Source of the DNA: Muribaculaceae bacterium
GTDB lineage: Bacteria; Bacteroidota; Bacteroidia; Bacteroidales; Muribaculaceae
Direction: 5' to 3'
Length of the DNA: 64,000 bases
Assembly (NCBI GenBank): GCA_017405965.1
Contig: JAFQZK010000015.1
Span: 1-64,000 of the forward strand
Numbering within the stretch: position 1 is the stretch's first letter; every line of letters begins with the position of its first letter. The notes under the pieces were generated by a model, which worked only from the letters and a program-made list of their open reading frames with translations, did no database searches and was not told the origin of the DNA. The position numbers were made by a program, and so were the translations under genes. Below, one piece after another: positions 44,829 through 54,141 of the stretch.

Positions 44829-46742
44829 ATGAAAAAGATCAAATTTATAGCATTATTGATGCTGGTTGGCCTGGTGTCGGTGAGCTGCAACGATATCCTC
44901 GACGATAACGTCAACCCCGACAGGGCCCATGCCATTGATGCCAAGGACGGTCTGCCGGTTGTCATCTACTATGCCCAGCAGATTGTATATGACCACAGCG
45001 AATACTACGCCTACTTCTCGCAGATGCTCACCACCGGCGGTAAGAGTTCGGTGGGTGCCTACAGCTACAAGTGCGAGTGGGAGATGCTGACGATGAACCG
45101 TCACCCGATGTGGCGCCGCCACTTCTATGATATCGGCAAGAACACCGTCAATCTCATCAACAATTCCAAGGCCATTAATTCGCCCAACTATGAACTCATC
45201 GGACGCACCATCAAACTGATGTCCACTCAGTTGACGACCGATGCCTTTGGTGACATTCCCCAAAGCGAGGCCTATCAGAGCATCGCTCCCAAGTATGATA
45301 CCCAAGCCTCGGTTTACGCCTGGATGATGCAGGAGTGTGAAGACCTCATTACCATGTATGAGGATCCCGCCATTGTCAATAACCCCGACAACCAGCCGTT
45401 GACCGCCAAAGAGGACCGCGTCTATGCCGGTGACCTCGAGAAGTGGAAAGGTCTGGTTTATGCCATCAAGGCCCGCCTGCTGCTGCGCAATATCCCCAAC
45501 GTGGATCGCAGCCCCGCCATGTGCCAGCAGATTATCGCAGCAGCCGATGCTGCCATCAATCAGTGGCGCAAGGGCGACATCTTTGATTACCAGGGCAGTC
45601 GCGACGCCTGGTTCGGTAACGAGCCTCGCTACTATTGGGAGGGCGGAACCGGCACGCAGAATGCCGTGTGGAGCGTCGCTCAGCCCATCATCAACTCGTG
45701 GGAGTCGCGTGGTAACCTCCTGGGTAGCGCTATTCCCAGCAAGTTCTTCATGGTTGACCTGTTGGGCCTGAGCAAACCCGATAACGAGATGACCAGCGGC
45801 ACCTTTGGCGGCGAGGGTTCGTATGACGGCTTTGCCAACGACCCGCGCTGCGGCCTGCTGATGATAGCCCGCACCGGCCCCGCCAGTGCATCGACCACCA
45901 ATGAACGTATCAAGATGCGCTATCTGGAGAACAACATCGGTATGGGTACATCCTTCAAGATTGCCAATTACCCCAACCTGTACATGGGTGCTTATGCCGG
46001 CACTGCCGACTCCTACAACCCGATCTTCACGATGGAGGAACTCTACTTCATCAAGGCCGAGGCCCTGTACTGGATGGGTAACAAGACCGAGGCGTGTGCC
46101 CTGGCCAAGGAAGCCACGCAGTGGAACATTCAGCGCCATCTGGCCGCCTTCCTGCGTAACTATCCCAACCCGAATTACAACGCCAACACCGACAACAAGT
46201 ACCCCGGCAACGCTGTCGCCGGCGGCAAGCCCGGTTATGAGCCTGCCGAGTACTGGTTTGCCCAAGTGAACGCCTTCCTTGACAACGAGGAGTACTACCA
46301 CGGCACGAGGTTGTCGCCCCACAAGGTGACCGACCGCGGCAACAGGCACTGGTTCTTCAATCCCAGCGAATTCTCGCTGAGCGACCTGATGCAGCAGAAG
46401 TACATCTCCATGTACCTGCAGCCCGAGCAGTGGACCGACATGCGCCGTTACCACTACAGCAACAACCGCAACCACTACGGCATCGGCGACAATCAGGAAA
46501 TCGTCTATCCGACCCTGCGCAGGCCCTACAACCTGTACGCAGCCTATTGGATCGACGGTCTGACCGAGGAGCAGAAGGAGAACACCTGGATCCAGCGCAT
46601 CAACTACGACCCCGAGACCGAGGAGAAGTATAACCGCGCCGAGCTCGAGCGACTGGGAGCCTACAAGAACTACAAGTGGTTGCAGGAACCCATGATTTGG
46701 GCCCATAACTATGGTGAAGTCACCTCGTTGACGCAAGAATAA
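44829..46742 (+). CDS. SusD/RagB-like surface glycan-binding lipoprotein
   Basis: A 637-residue lipoprotein with lipobox LVSVSC (Cys at about residue 20). It forms the lid of the SusC channel and binds glycans. It belongs to the SusD-like_2 branch, judging by QQIVYDHSEYYAYFSQML near the start, the TPR-like helices with TTDAFGDIPQSEAY (about 133-150), and TMEELYFIKAEALYWMGNK in the second half. It lies 14 bases after SusC. The next gene starts after a short stretch of ACCTTAAGG repeats. Confidence 0.92.
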   Translation: MKKIKFIALLMLVGLVSVSCNDILDDNVNPDRAHAIDAKDGLPVVIYYAQQIVYDHSEYYAYFSQMLTTGGKSSVGAYSYKCEWEMLTMNRHPMWRRHFYDIGKNTVNLINNSKAINSPNYELIGRTIKLMSTQLTTDAFGDIPQSEAYQSIAPKYDTQASVYAWMMQECEDLITMYEDPAIVNNPDNQPLTAKEDRVYAGDLEKWKGLVYAIKARLLLRNIPNVDRSPAMCQQIIAAADAAINQWRKGDIFDYQGSRDAWFGNEPRYYWEGGTGTQNAVWSVAQPIINSWESRGNLLGSAIPSKFFMVDLLGLSKPDNEMTSGTFGGEGSYDGFANDPRCGLLMIARTGPASASTTNERIKMRYLENNIGMGTSFKIANYPNLYMGAYAGTADSYNPIFTMEELYFIKAEALYWMGNKTEACALAKEATQWNIQRHLAAFLRNYPNPNYNANTDNKYPGNAVAGGKPGYEPAEYWFAQVNAFLDNEEYYHGTRLSPHKVTDRGNRHWFFNPSEFSLSDLMQQKYISMYLQPEQWTDMRRYHYSNNRNHYGIGDNQEIVYPTLRRPYNLYAAYWIDGLTEEQKENTWIQRINYDPETEEKYNRAELERLGAYKNYKWLQEPMIWAHNYGEVTSLTQE

Positions 46743-46790
46743 TGACCTTAAGGACTTTAGAGACCTTAAGGACCTTAAGGACCTTATAAA
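46743..46790. repeat. Short ACCTTAAGG tandem repeats
   Basis: Variants of ACCTTAAGG and ACTTTAGAG are repeated about five times in the spacer between two operon genes. This resembles the CCTTAGT-type units beside the four-helix-bundle gene. Confidence 0.6.
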
Positions 46791-46806
46791 GAAAAGAAAG
46801 AAGATT

Positions 46807-47853
46807 ATGAAACGATATAGATTATATGGACTGATAGCTCTAGTAGCATTGCTCGCGACATCGTGTGCGATACATGACCCGTTTGCCGACAACGGCGAAC
46901 TTGGTCAGGTGTTGCCCACTGTGGACTGGGAGCAGGGCTCCACGGTGGTCAAGGCGGGCCGCTATGCCACCTTCAAGGGCAAATACTACACCACTGCCGA
47001 GAAGGCCATCGACCACAGCGAGGTGTGGTGCCTCATCAAGCGTGAGCAGACTGCCACAGCGACCAGCAAGTTGACGACATCGCTCGCTTATACCAAGAAC
47101 TATTCCTTGACCGACACCGTGCGCTCCAGCCAGATGGTAGCCACCTATGCCCACAGCAAGGCAGAGTGGGACGGTTATGAGTATGTCTTGGCCGACAGTT
47201 TCCCCACTTCGCGCACGCTGGCCCCGGTGACCTGGGTGAATCCCAGCGAGTGGGACCAGGAGAAGTTCGACAGTTATTATCCCTCGACGTTCCAGGAGGA
47301 GTTTATGGCTTATATGGTCAATGCGTTGACCAAGGACAGCACCTATTACAACGACCTGCGCAACGTCTATATCAACTACAACTTCCCCCTCAGTCTGTTT
47401 GAGCAGTTGAATGCCCAGTACGGCATCGACTTCCCCACCGACACGATCACGGCCGACAAGTCCAACAACTGGTTCACCACCGACGAGGTGGACCACTACT
47501 ACTACATCACTGTGGCCGAGGACGGTACTGCCGTCTATCATGAGATTGCCGAGGAGAGCGCTGCCCCCGCGGGCGCCAATGTGCAAGCGGTGTACAAGTC
47601 GGCCTTCTGGCTGTTCTCACGCTACAGCGATGACACGGGTGGCAAGATCACCACGGTGCGTCGTCAGTACATGCCCTACTTCAAGAGCATGATCGAGACG
47701 ATTCCTTTCACGTCGTGGATTTACAACACGGCCGACAAGGCCTACACGGTGAATTTCAACCGCACCTACTATCTGGAGCCCGAGTTCCGTGTGTATGACA
47801 CCGACGGCAAGGTGGGTGTGACTACCGACAACAAAGAAGTTACACTCAATTAG
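46807..47853 (+). CDS. Uncharacterised lipoprotein of the SusC/D operon
   Basis: A 348-residue lipoprotein (LLATSC, Cys at about residue 20). No domain is recognised. Residues 30-150 look beta-rich (VVKAGRYATFKGKYYTTAEK), and 160-230 contain aromatic and acidic patches (YYPSTFQEEFMAYMVNAL). Position in the operon after SusD suggests a surface glycan-binding or accessory protein analogous to SusE/SusF, but this is inference from position. It is flanked on both sides by short tandem-repeat spacers. Confidence 0.75.
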   Translation: MKRYRLYGLIALVALLATSCAIHDPFADNGELGQVLPTVDWEQGSTVVKAGRYATFKGKYYTTAEKAIDHSEVWCLIKREQTATATSKLTTSLAYTKNYSLTDTVRSSQMVATYAHSKAEWDGYEYVLADSFPTSRTLAPVTWVNPSEWDQEKFDSYYPSTFQEEFMAYMVNALTKDSTYYNDLRNVYINYNFPLSLFEQLNAQYGIDFPTDTITADKSNNWFTTDEVDHYYYITVAEDGTAVYHEIAEESAAPAGANVQAVYKSAFWLFSRYSDDTGGKITTVRRQYMPYFKSMIETIPFTSWIYNTADKAYTVNFNRTYYLEPEFRVYDTDGKVGVTTDNKEVTLN

Positions 47854-47881
47854 GAATTAGAAGTTAGGAATTAGGAATTAA
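47852..47881. repeat. Short TTAGGAATTA tandem repeats
   Basis: Three to four degenerate copies of TTAGGAATTAG/AAG lie in the 35-base spacer between two operon genes, overlapping the preceding stop codon. Confidence 0.55.
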
Positions 47882-47888
47882 CTAACTG

Positions 47889-49628
47889 ATGATGAATATG
47901 AAAACATTCAATAAAATAGCATTCATTTTCATGATGGCGATGATGGCCGTGTCGTGTGTTGACAAGACGCCCGACTATGACAACTTCCCCACTCGTGATG
48001 TGGATTTCACCTACAGGGTGGATGACGACCGCTACGGCCTGGACTTCTATGTGGTCTCGACCGTGGAGTTCACCAACACTTCATCCAAGTCGGGTGCGGT
48101 GACATGGGACTTCGGTGACGGCACATCGTCAACCGAGATGAATCCCTCGCACAAGTATGAAAAGGCGGGCATCTATCAGGTGACCTTGACGGTTGACGGT
48201 GTGGGCAGCCGCACCTATCCTCTGCTCATTTATGACATTGCTCCTGTGCTGAGCGTTGTCGAGCAGAGCGCAACCCCCGTGGTCATCAACGACGTGGATG
48301 TGAAACTCGACATCGAGTTGCCCAACCCCGAGAATCTGGTGTGCAAGTATGTGTGGACTTTCCCCGACGGCACCCGTGACGCCCAGGGTAACCTGATTTC
48401 CACCTTCGAGGGCTACAGCCATGCCGACGGTACAATCGACAATCCCGGCAAGTTGACCTTCAGCAACATCGGTTCGCAGAAGATCACGCTGCAGACCTGG
48501 TTTGACATCAACGGCGAGAACCGCCGCTTGGAGGACAGCTATGTCAATGTCCAGGTGGGCTCATCGATACCTGCCCCCACGCTCTATTACGCAACTCTGG
48601 GTGGTAACATCATGGCGGTGAAACTGGTGGATTTGAGCCAACTTCCCGCCGGTACCAAGAACCTGCCGTTTGACATGGGCGTGAGCTCGGGCAACATGCC
48701 CACCACACTGGTGTTTGCCTGCGAGAAGACGGTGACCGACAGCGCCACCATCGAGCAGGACAACGTCTATATCCTGGACTGCGGCAAGCAGTATTACTAC
48801 ATCAACGACGAGGCCGGTAACCTGGGCGATGGCAAGATTACTGTCATGAGTGCCGACGGCTTGACCACCAATGTGATGATCACCAATGTGGGCGGTCCCG
48901 CCTTCAACGACCCCTTCCAGGGTTGCACCGACGGTACCAGCCTGTATTACACCGACCGCAACACGGGTGTCCGCCGCATTCCGCTGACTACCCGTGGCGA
49001 GACCGAGCAGACCAACTACACGAGCACTGCCGGTTACTTTGTAATCAACAACCAGTTGAGTTACTACGGTCAGGGTATTGCCTACGGTGCCATCCACACG
49101 GGATTGTACCTGGACAAGACCGGCATGTTCTGGTGGGGCAAGAACTACTCGGGTAACGGTATCTACCGCTTCAGGCCCAGCGATATCGGCAAGACGGGAA
49201 CCGGTATTCCCATTCCTCATCCCATCGTGCTCGAGACCACTCAGCCGCGCGGCTTCACGCTCGACGAGGACCTGGGTTACCTGTATGTGTGGATGACCAA
49301 GGGCACCACGCCTGGTGTGGGCTTCACCCAGTATCAGATACCGGCCGAGAATGCCACGGTGACCTATGACAAGTATGTCAACTTCATCACCATGGAGGCC
49401 GATCCCATCAACACGACCGATGCCGAGGGCGTCTATACCACCCAGATGGCCGTGGATGCCCAGACGCACTACGTTTACTTCGGTTTCCGTGCCGCAACCA
49501 GTGAGAAGACCTACACCACCGGTCTGTATTACTTCAATCCTGCCGATGGCAAGGTCTATAACTTCAACGGCAACAAGGACAAGATCCTGGGTGTGTGCAT
49601 CAATCCGCGCCTGACCAACTTGTTCTAA
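47889..49628 (+). CDS. PKD-domain surface lipoprotein of the SusC/D operon
   Basis: A 579-residue lipoprotein (MMAVSC lipobox; ATGs at 47889, 47892 and 47898 are all possible starts). A PKD domain occupies about residues 38-115, with the hallmark AVTWDFGDGTSSTEMNPSHK and YQVTLTV. A second beta-sandwich follows (about 125-225). The C-terminal ~350 residues form a repeated-strand region (GISTGN-type turns, YYFNPADGKVYNF) that may be a beta-propeller. It is probably a SusE/F-like outer-surface glycan-binding protein, inferred from operon position and domains. A 28-bp palindrome follows the stop codon by 11 bases. Confidence 0.83.
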   Translation: MMNMKTFNKIAFIFMMAMMAVSCVDKTPDYDNFPTRDVDFTYRVDDDRYGLDFYVVSTVEFTNTSSKSGAVTWDFGDGTSSTEMNPSHKYEKAGIYQVTLTVDGVGSRTYPLLIYDIAPVLSVVEQSATPVVINDVDVKLDIELPNPENLVCKYVWTFPDGTRDAQGNLISTFEGYSHADGTIDNPGKLTFSNIGSQKITLQTWFDINGENRRLEDSYVNVQVGSSIPAPTLYYATLGGNIMAVKLVDLSQLPAGTKNLPFDMGVSSGNMPTTLVFACEKTVTDSATIEQDNVYILDCGKQYYYINDEAGNLGDGKITVMSADGLTTNVMITNVGGPAFNDPFQGCTDGTSLYYTDRNTGVRRIPLTTRGETEQTNYTSTAGYFVINNQLSYYGQGIAYGAIHTGLYLDKTGMFWWGKNYSGNGIYRFRPSDIGKTGTGIPIPHPIVLETTQPRGFTLDEDLGYLYVWMTKGTTPGVGFTQYQIPAENATVTYDKYVNFITMEADPINTTDAEGVYTTQMAVDAQTHYVYFGFRAATSEKTYTTGLYYFNPADGKVYNFNGNKDKILGVCINPRLTNLF

Positions 49629-49639
49629 GGCCATAGAAA

Positions 49640-49667
49640 GTAGAGACGCAAAATTTTGCGTCTCTAC
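49640..49667. repeat. 28-bp perfect palindrome, copy 2
   Basis: GTAGAGACGCAAAA and its exact complement. The inner 26 bases are identical to 32741-32766. It sits in the 52-base spacer before the GHL10 gene. Confidence 0.9.
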
Positions 49668-49680
49668 AAAATTTTGAGCT

Positions 49681-52251
49681 ATGAAGAGAAGTATAACCAT
49701 AATGGCATTACTGGTGGCGTTTGTCGCCAGTTTTGCCATTTCGGCCAGCGATGTGCCACCCAAACGCGAGCAACGCGGCATCTGGATGACGGCCTACTTG
49801 AGTGACTGGCCCAGCGGTGCCATCACGACGAGCAACACGCCCATCATGCAAAATGCCTGTCGTAAGATGCTCGACACGATGCGTGTTAACCACATGAACG
49901 TGGTGTATTTCCATGTCAGGGCGATGTGCGACGCCATGTATAATTCGGCTTATGAGCCGTGGTCGAGCTACGTTTCGGGAACCCGTGGTGTGGCTCCGGC
50001 GTTCGACCCGTTTGAGTACCTCGTTCAGGAGGCCCACAAGCGTGGCATCGAGGTCTATGCCTGGGTCAACCCCTACCGCTATGGCCATGGCGACAACATG
50101 TGGGGCCAGAGCGACCGCGATTACATCTACACCCACCCCGAGTGGTTGCTGACTACCAGCTATGAGACGGTGCTCAACCCCGGTATTCCCGAGGTGCGGC
50201 AACGTGTAGTTGACGTGTGCAAGGACATTCTGGTGAAATATGACGTTGATGGACTGGTTTTTGATGACTATTTCTACAACCAGGACAATCCGTCGTTCTC
50301 GCTCGACGCCGACCTGTATAATGCCTACAGGGCCAATGGCGGCACGATGTCACAGGGCGACTGGCGGCGTGAGAACGTCAACCAGATGGTCAAGGACGTG
50401 AACGACATGGTCAAGGCGACCAAGCCGTGGGTGCGCTTCGGCATCGGCCCGGCCGGTGTGGCCTGTTCTTCTCAGGCTGTGGCCAACCAGTATGGAGTCG
50501 AGCCCAGTCCGGGCAACGACTGGCAGTATAACCAGATTTACAGCGACCCCATGGCATGGGTGACGCGCGGTACGATCGATTTCTTGGCGCCTCAGGTCTA
50601 TTGGAAGACAACGGGCACGTTTACCGGTGTCACCAACTGGTGGGGCAAGATAGCAGACCGGTTCAACCGTCATATCTTTATCAGTCAATGGATTCCTGAC
50701 GAGGAAGGCTGGACGCTGGCCGAGTTTGTCAAGCAGGGACATGTGATGCGCGCTGCGATGGAAGCCGGCGGCAATCCGGGTATGGTTTACTTCCGCTACA
50801 ACACGTGGCGCAACAAGAAGGAGGTCATCGACGGCAAGGTGCGCCAGTTGCGCACGTGGCTCAAGGACAGCCTCTACTCGACAGTGGCCCTCAATCCGGC
50901 TCCAGCATGGCTCAGGCCTGATCAGACCTATCACACTGTGACCAATCTTGCGTGCAGTGACGGTAAACTCTCTTGGGACAGCATTCCCAACGTGCGCTAT
51001 GTCATTTACACTATCCCCGATGGAGTGGAGGACAAGGATTTCCATTGCCAGGCCCAGTATATCGAGGCAGTGAGCTATTGGGCATCCTACAGCCTGCCCG
51101 CTGCCAAGCGTGAGGGCTACCGCTATGCGGTCACCATTCTTGACAGGTGGGAGAACGAGTATGCTCCCGTGACTCCGGGTGTCGAGCCCGTTCAGGCCGC
51201 TAAGCCCGTTTTGCTTTACCCTGACGACGGTGCCGAGGTCCCCGAACTTTCATTCCTGCAATGGCAAGGCGATGGGGCCACCTATATGGTGCAGGTCTAT
51301 GCCGACGAGCAGATGGACTCGCTGGTGGCTCAGGTCGAGACCGATGTGACCGACTGCCCCTTGACCAAGGTGCCCGGTCTGCCCAGCGGCACTTACTGGT
51401 GGCGCGTGGTGGCACGCGGCCTCAACCAGTGGGACAATGCCAGTGACTTGCGTCGCTTCACGCTGGGGCAGATGCGTATCACCTCGCCTGCAGCAGCTGC
51501 TACGTCGGTGCCCTTGACACCCGCAATCACGTGGACACCGGGAGCGCCGGGTACGACCTATGTGCTGGAAATCTCCACCACGGCATCCATGAACAACCCT
51601 GACACAATTCTCACCGCCGAAGCGAGGTGGCAAGTACCTGCCTACAGGTTTGCAGGTGCCACCACCTACTACGCTCGCGTGACAGCCACCTACGGCAGTG
51701 CTACCGTGGTGACTCCGGTATCGTCGTTCACCACGGTCGAGGTCATTCCTCCCGTGCCGGTGTTCATGACGCCGGCTGTGGATGGCGTGGCGCTGTATTC
51801 GACCGATGTGGTGCGTTTCCAGCCTGTCGAGGGAGCCGCCTCGTTGAGGGTGCAGATCAGCACTTCAGAGACCTTCCCGACCCGCACCTCCTATTCGGGT
51901 ACGCTCGAGGGATCGTTTGAAACTCCCGCCTTGGGCACCATCAAGGGTGCAGGCAAACTGGTTGACGGCAAGCTCTATTATGCCCGTGCCCGTTACGCTT
52001 ATCACACGCTGGCAACGGGCAGCACCGTCCAATATACCGACTACTGCGACATCCGCACCTTCGTTTATCACGAGACGGTGAGGGGTGACGTGAACGGTGA
52101 CGGCGAGGTGAATATCGCCGATGTGAATGCCGTCATCGGGGTGATATTGAGCGATGCTGCTGCAGCCACTGCGATGGACGACGTGAACGGTGACGGCGAG
52201 GTGAACATCGCCGACGTGAATGCTGTCATCGACTTCATCCTGAGCAATTGA
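49681..52251 (+). CDS. GHL10-type glycoside hydrolase with dockerin-like tail
   Basis: An 856-residue exported protein. After the signal peptide (1-22), residues about 25-400 match the glycosyl-hydrolase-like 10 family (YngK/DUF187): PPKREQRGIWMTAYLSDWPS, MNVVYFHVRAMCDAMYNS, VYAWVNPYRYGHG and DVDGLVFDDYFYN, with likely catalytic acids in the last motif. Fibronectin-III-like modules span about 410-780 (YTVQVYADEQM-type strands). The last ~60 residues are a paired dockerin-like repeat beginning near residue 801. Family members act on peptidoglycan-like or other N-acetylated glycans, but activities are few and the substrate here is unknown. It probably ends the SusC/D operon. Confidence 0.85.
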   Translation: MKRSITIMALLVAFVASFAISASDVPPKREQRGIWMTAYLSDWPSGAITTSNTPIMQNACRKMLDTMRVNHMNVVYFHVRAMCDAMYNSAYEPWSSYVSGTRGVAPAFDPFEYLVQEAHKRGIEVYAWVNPYRYGHGDNMWGQSDRDYIYTHPEWLLTTSYETVLNPGIPEVRQRVVDVCKDILVKYDVDGLVFDDYFYNQDNPSFSLDADLYNAYRANGGTMSQGDWRRENVNQMVKDVNDMVKATKPWVRFGIGPAGVACSSQAVANQYGVEPSPGNDWQYNQIYSDPMAWVTRGTIDFLAPQVYWKTTGTFTGVTNWWGKIADRFNRHIFISQWIPDEEGWTLAEFVKQGHVMRAAMEAGGNPGMVYFRYNTWRNKKEVIDGKVRQLRTWLKDSLYSTVALNPAPAWLRPDQTYHTVTNLACSDGKLSWDSIPNVRYVIYTIPDGVEDKDFHCQAQYIEAVSYWASYSLPAAKREGYRYAVTILDRWENEYAPVTPGVEPVQAAKPVLLYPDDGAEVPELSFLQWQGDGATYMVQVYADEQMDSLVAQVETDVTDCPLTKVPGLPSGTYWWRVVARGLNQWDNASDLRRFTLGQMRITSPAAAATSVPLTPAITWTPGAPGTTYVLEISTTASMNNPDTILTAEARWQVPAYRFAGATTYYARVTATYGSATVVTPVSSFTTVEVIPPVPVFMTPAVDGVALYSTDVVRFQPVEGAASLRVQISTSETFPTRTSYSGTLEGSFETPALGTIKGAGKLVDGKLYYARARYAYHTLATGSTVQYTDYCDIRTFVYHETVRGDVNGDGEVNIADVNAVIGVILSDAAAATAMDDVNGDGEVNIADVNAVIDFILSN

Positions 52252-52349
52252 TTGCCGGGTTTTCAGGTTGATTCAGGCCATAAGCATCCTGATTGCGTGC
52301 ATTTATCGTTGTTTTTTTGCGATATAAGCCGCATTCAGGATGTTTTTTG

Positions 52350-52357
52350 TATCTTTG
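52350..52357 (+). promoter_or_regulatory. Possible -7 box before the CotH gene
   Basis: TATCTTTG matches the -7 consensus, but no -33 box stands at the usual distance. The nearest TTTG is 30 bases upstream. Transcription would start within a few bases of the ATG at 52367, giving an almost leaderless message. Confidence 0.4.
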
Positions 52358-52366
52358 CCTATTGAT

Positions 52367-53965
52367 ATGAGAAGGTTATTCTTGATATTGCTGGCGTTCA
52401 TGTCGCTGATGGGAGTCTTGGCTCAAGGCTTGCCCTCTTATGCGCCATATAACAAGACGGTGAAGTTGGACTCCACCAACTTACCCATCGTGTGGATATC
52501 AACGAATGGCCAGACGGTGAACCTCACCACCCGCGTGACGGCGACGATGAAGATCATTCACAACGGTGATGGCCGTCTCAATTACACCGACACGACAGCC
52601 CATCCGGGTCAGCATGTGGAGTATGACGGCTATGTAGGCCTGCGTTATCGTGGCAATTCATCTTACGACAGAAGTCTCAAAAAGCCCTACTCCTTCCGCC
52701 CGATTGACCGCCCACTCGAGGATGGCGGCTCATGGAAGAAGGTGTCATTGCTGGGCATGGGCAAGGACAGCAAGTGGATTCTGCTTGCCCCCTACAACGA
52801 CAAGAGTCTGATGCGGGACATGCTGGCCTTTGAATTCGCGCGCCCGTGGATGGAATACTCGCCCGACGGCCGCTACTGCGAGGTGCTGGTCGATGGCGTG
52901 TATTACGGCATCTTTGTGCTCGTTGAGCAAGTGTCTGAGGGCAAATCTCGACTGAACCTGAAAGACCCGGGCGGCGAGGGTGATGAACTCACGGGTGGCT
53001 ATCTGCTGGAAATCGACCGCAAGGATGAAGATCACTACTTCGTTTCAAAATATAAGCCCCTGCGCAACGATGGCTCACGGGTGGGAATCCGCTACATCAT
53101 TTTTCAGTATAAGTTCCCTGACTATGAGGACATGACTCCCGATCAGTTGGCCTATATCAAGAGTGCTGTTGACCGTATGGAAGACGCCTTGGCTGCCGAC
53201 GACTACTGCAATCCCGAGACGGGTTACCGCCGCTACCTCGACGTCATGTCGTTCATCGACTACCAGCTGGCTCAAGAGCTGTCCCATAATGTGGACGGCT
53301 ACCGATTGAGCTGCAAGATTTACAAGAATCGTGACAGCGTCGATCCTCGTTTCAAACTCGTGCTGTGGGATTTCAATATCGCCTATGGTAACGTCAACTA
53401 CTATGAAGGGTGGTACACCGAGGGTTGGATTTACCAATACAATGATCTGCTTGTCGCCCATACGATAGAGAACCTGATTCCCTTCTGGTGGCGCCAGCTC
53501 AATAACGACCCGCAATATGTTGCCCAACTCAAGCAGCGTTGGGCTCAGTATCGTCGCAGCAACCTGAGCGACGAGGCTGTAGAGGCCAAAATCGACTCAA
53601 TCTACAATTTGCTTACCGTGGGTGGCGCTGAGCAGCGCAACTCTTTGGCTTATCCCAGGTGGGGATCGTATGTGTGGCCCAACTACTATATTGCCGCCGA
53701 TTATGCCGACGAGATCGCCTATCTCAAGTCATGGCTCCGTGACCGCATCGAGTGGATGGACGAGCAACTGGGATTTGACCCTGACGCGCCCCAAGACATC
53801 CCCGGCGACGTGAACGGTGACGGCGAAGTGAACATTGCCGACGTCAATGCTGTCATCGACTTGATTTTGACAGGCGGCTACTTACCTGCTGCCGATGTGA
53901 ACGGCGACGGCGAAATCAACATCGCCGATGTGAACGCCCTCATCGATTTGGTAATCAGTTCTTAA
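52367..53965 (+). CDS. CotH-kinase-domain protein with dockerin-like tail
   Basis: A 532-residue exported protein with a signal peptide (MRRLFLILLAFMSLMGVLAQ) and a CotH domain (about residues 75-400). Recognisable segments are GLRYRGNSSYDRSLKKPYS, WILLAPYNDKSLMRDMLAFE, YYGIFVLVEQV and LVLWDFNIAYGN, which follow the atypical kinase fold of CotH. CotH kinases phosphorylate secreted proteins in spore formers. In Bacteroidales they are common on surface proteins with unknown targets. The last ~55 residues are a paired dockerin-like module. The start at 52367 was preferred over 52340 because it gives a clean signal peptide. Confidence 0.88.
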   Translation: MRRLFLILLAFMSLMGVLAQGLPSYAPYNKTVKLDSTNLPIVWISTNGQTVNLTTRVTATMKIIHNGDGRLNYTDTTAHPGQHVEYDGYVGLRYRGNSSYDRSLKKPYSFRPIDRPLEDGGSWKKVSLLGMGKDSKWILLAPYNDKSLMRDMLAFEFARPWMEYSPDGRYCEVLVDGVYYGIFVLVEQVSEGKSRLNLKDPGGEGDELTGGYLLEIDRKDEDHYFVSKYKPLRNDGSRVGIRYIIFQYKFPDYEDMTPDQLAYIKSAVDRMEDALAADDYCNPETGYRRYLDVMSFIDYQLAQELSHNVDGYRLSCKIYKNRDSVDPRFKLVLWDFNIAYGNVNYYEGWYTEGWIYQYNDLLVAHTIENLIPFWWRQLNNDPQYVAQLKQRWAQYRRSNLSDEAVEAKIDSIYNLLTVGGAEQRNSLAYPRWGSYVWPNYYIAADYADEIAYLKSWLRDRIEWMDEQLGFDPDAPQDIPGDVNGDGEVNIADVNAVIDLILTGGYLPAADVNGDGEINIADVNALIDLVISS

Positions 53966-53981
53966 ATTGAAAGAGTTATGC

Positions 53982-54030
53982 ATGGATAGACAGGACGGCC
54001 AGTCCGGGCATTCTATCCATTCATTTTTTT
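53982..54030 (+). terminator. Terminator of the CotH gene
   Basis: ATGGATAGA pairs with TCTATCCAT around an inner GGAC..GTCC stem, followed by T7. The hairpin starts 17 bases after the stop. Confidence 0.88.
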
Positions 54031-54050
54031 GAAATTATTGTTCTTGTCGC

Positions 54051-54081
54051 TTTGAGGGTAAAGAAAAATTTAGTTACTTTG
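54051..54081 (+). promoter_or_regulatory. Promoter of the first 462-residue twin gene
   Basis: TTTG (54051-54054), 19-base spacer, TTACTTTG (54074-54081), one mismatch to the -7 consensus. Leader about 55 bases. Confidence 0.6.
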
Positions 54082-54141
54082 CTAAGTTAAAGCGAAATAA
54101 AAAACAAGAAAAATAATTAATAACCTAATAACCAATCAATT

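Noticed and set aside
44853-46892. Long open frame (679 residues) on the minus strand across the SusD-like gene
   Set aside because: Composition is Val/Gly/His/Leu-rich as expected for antisense of a GC-rich gene. The SusD-like protein is clearly the real product.
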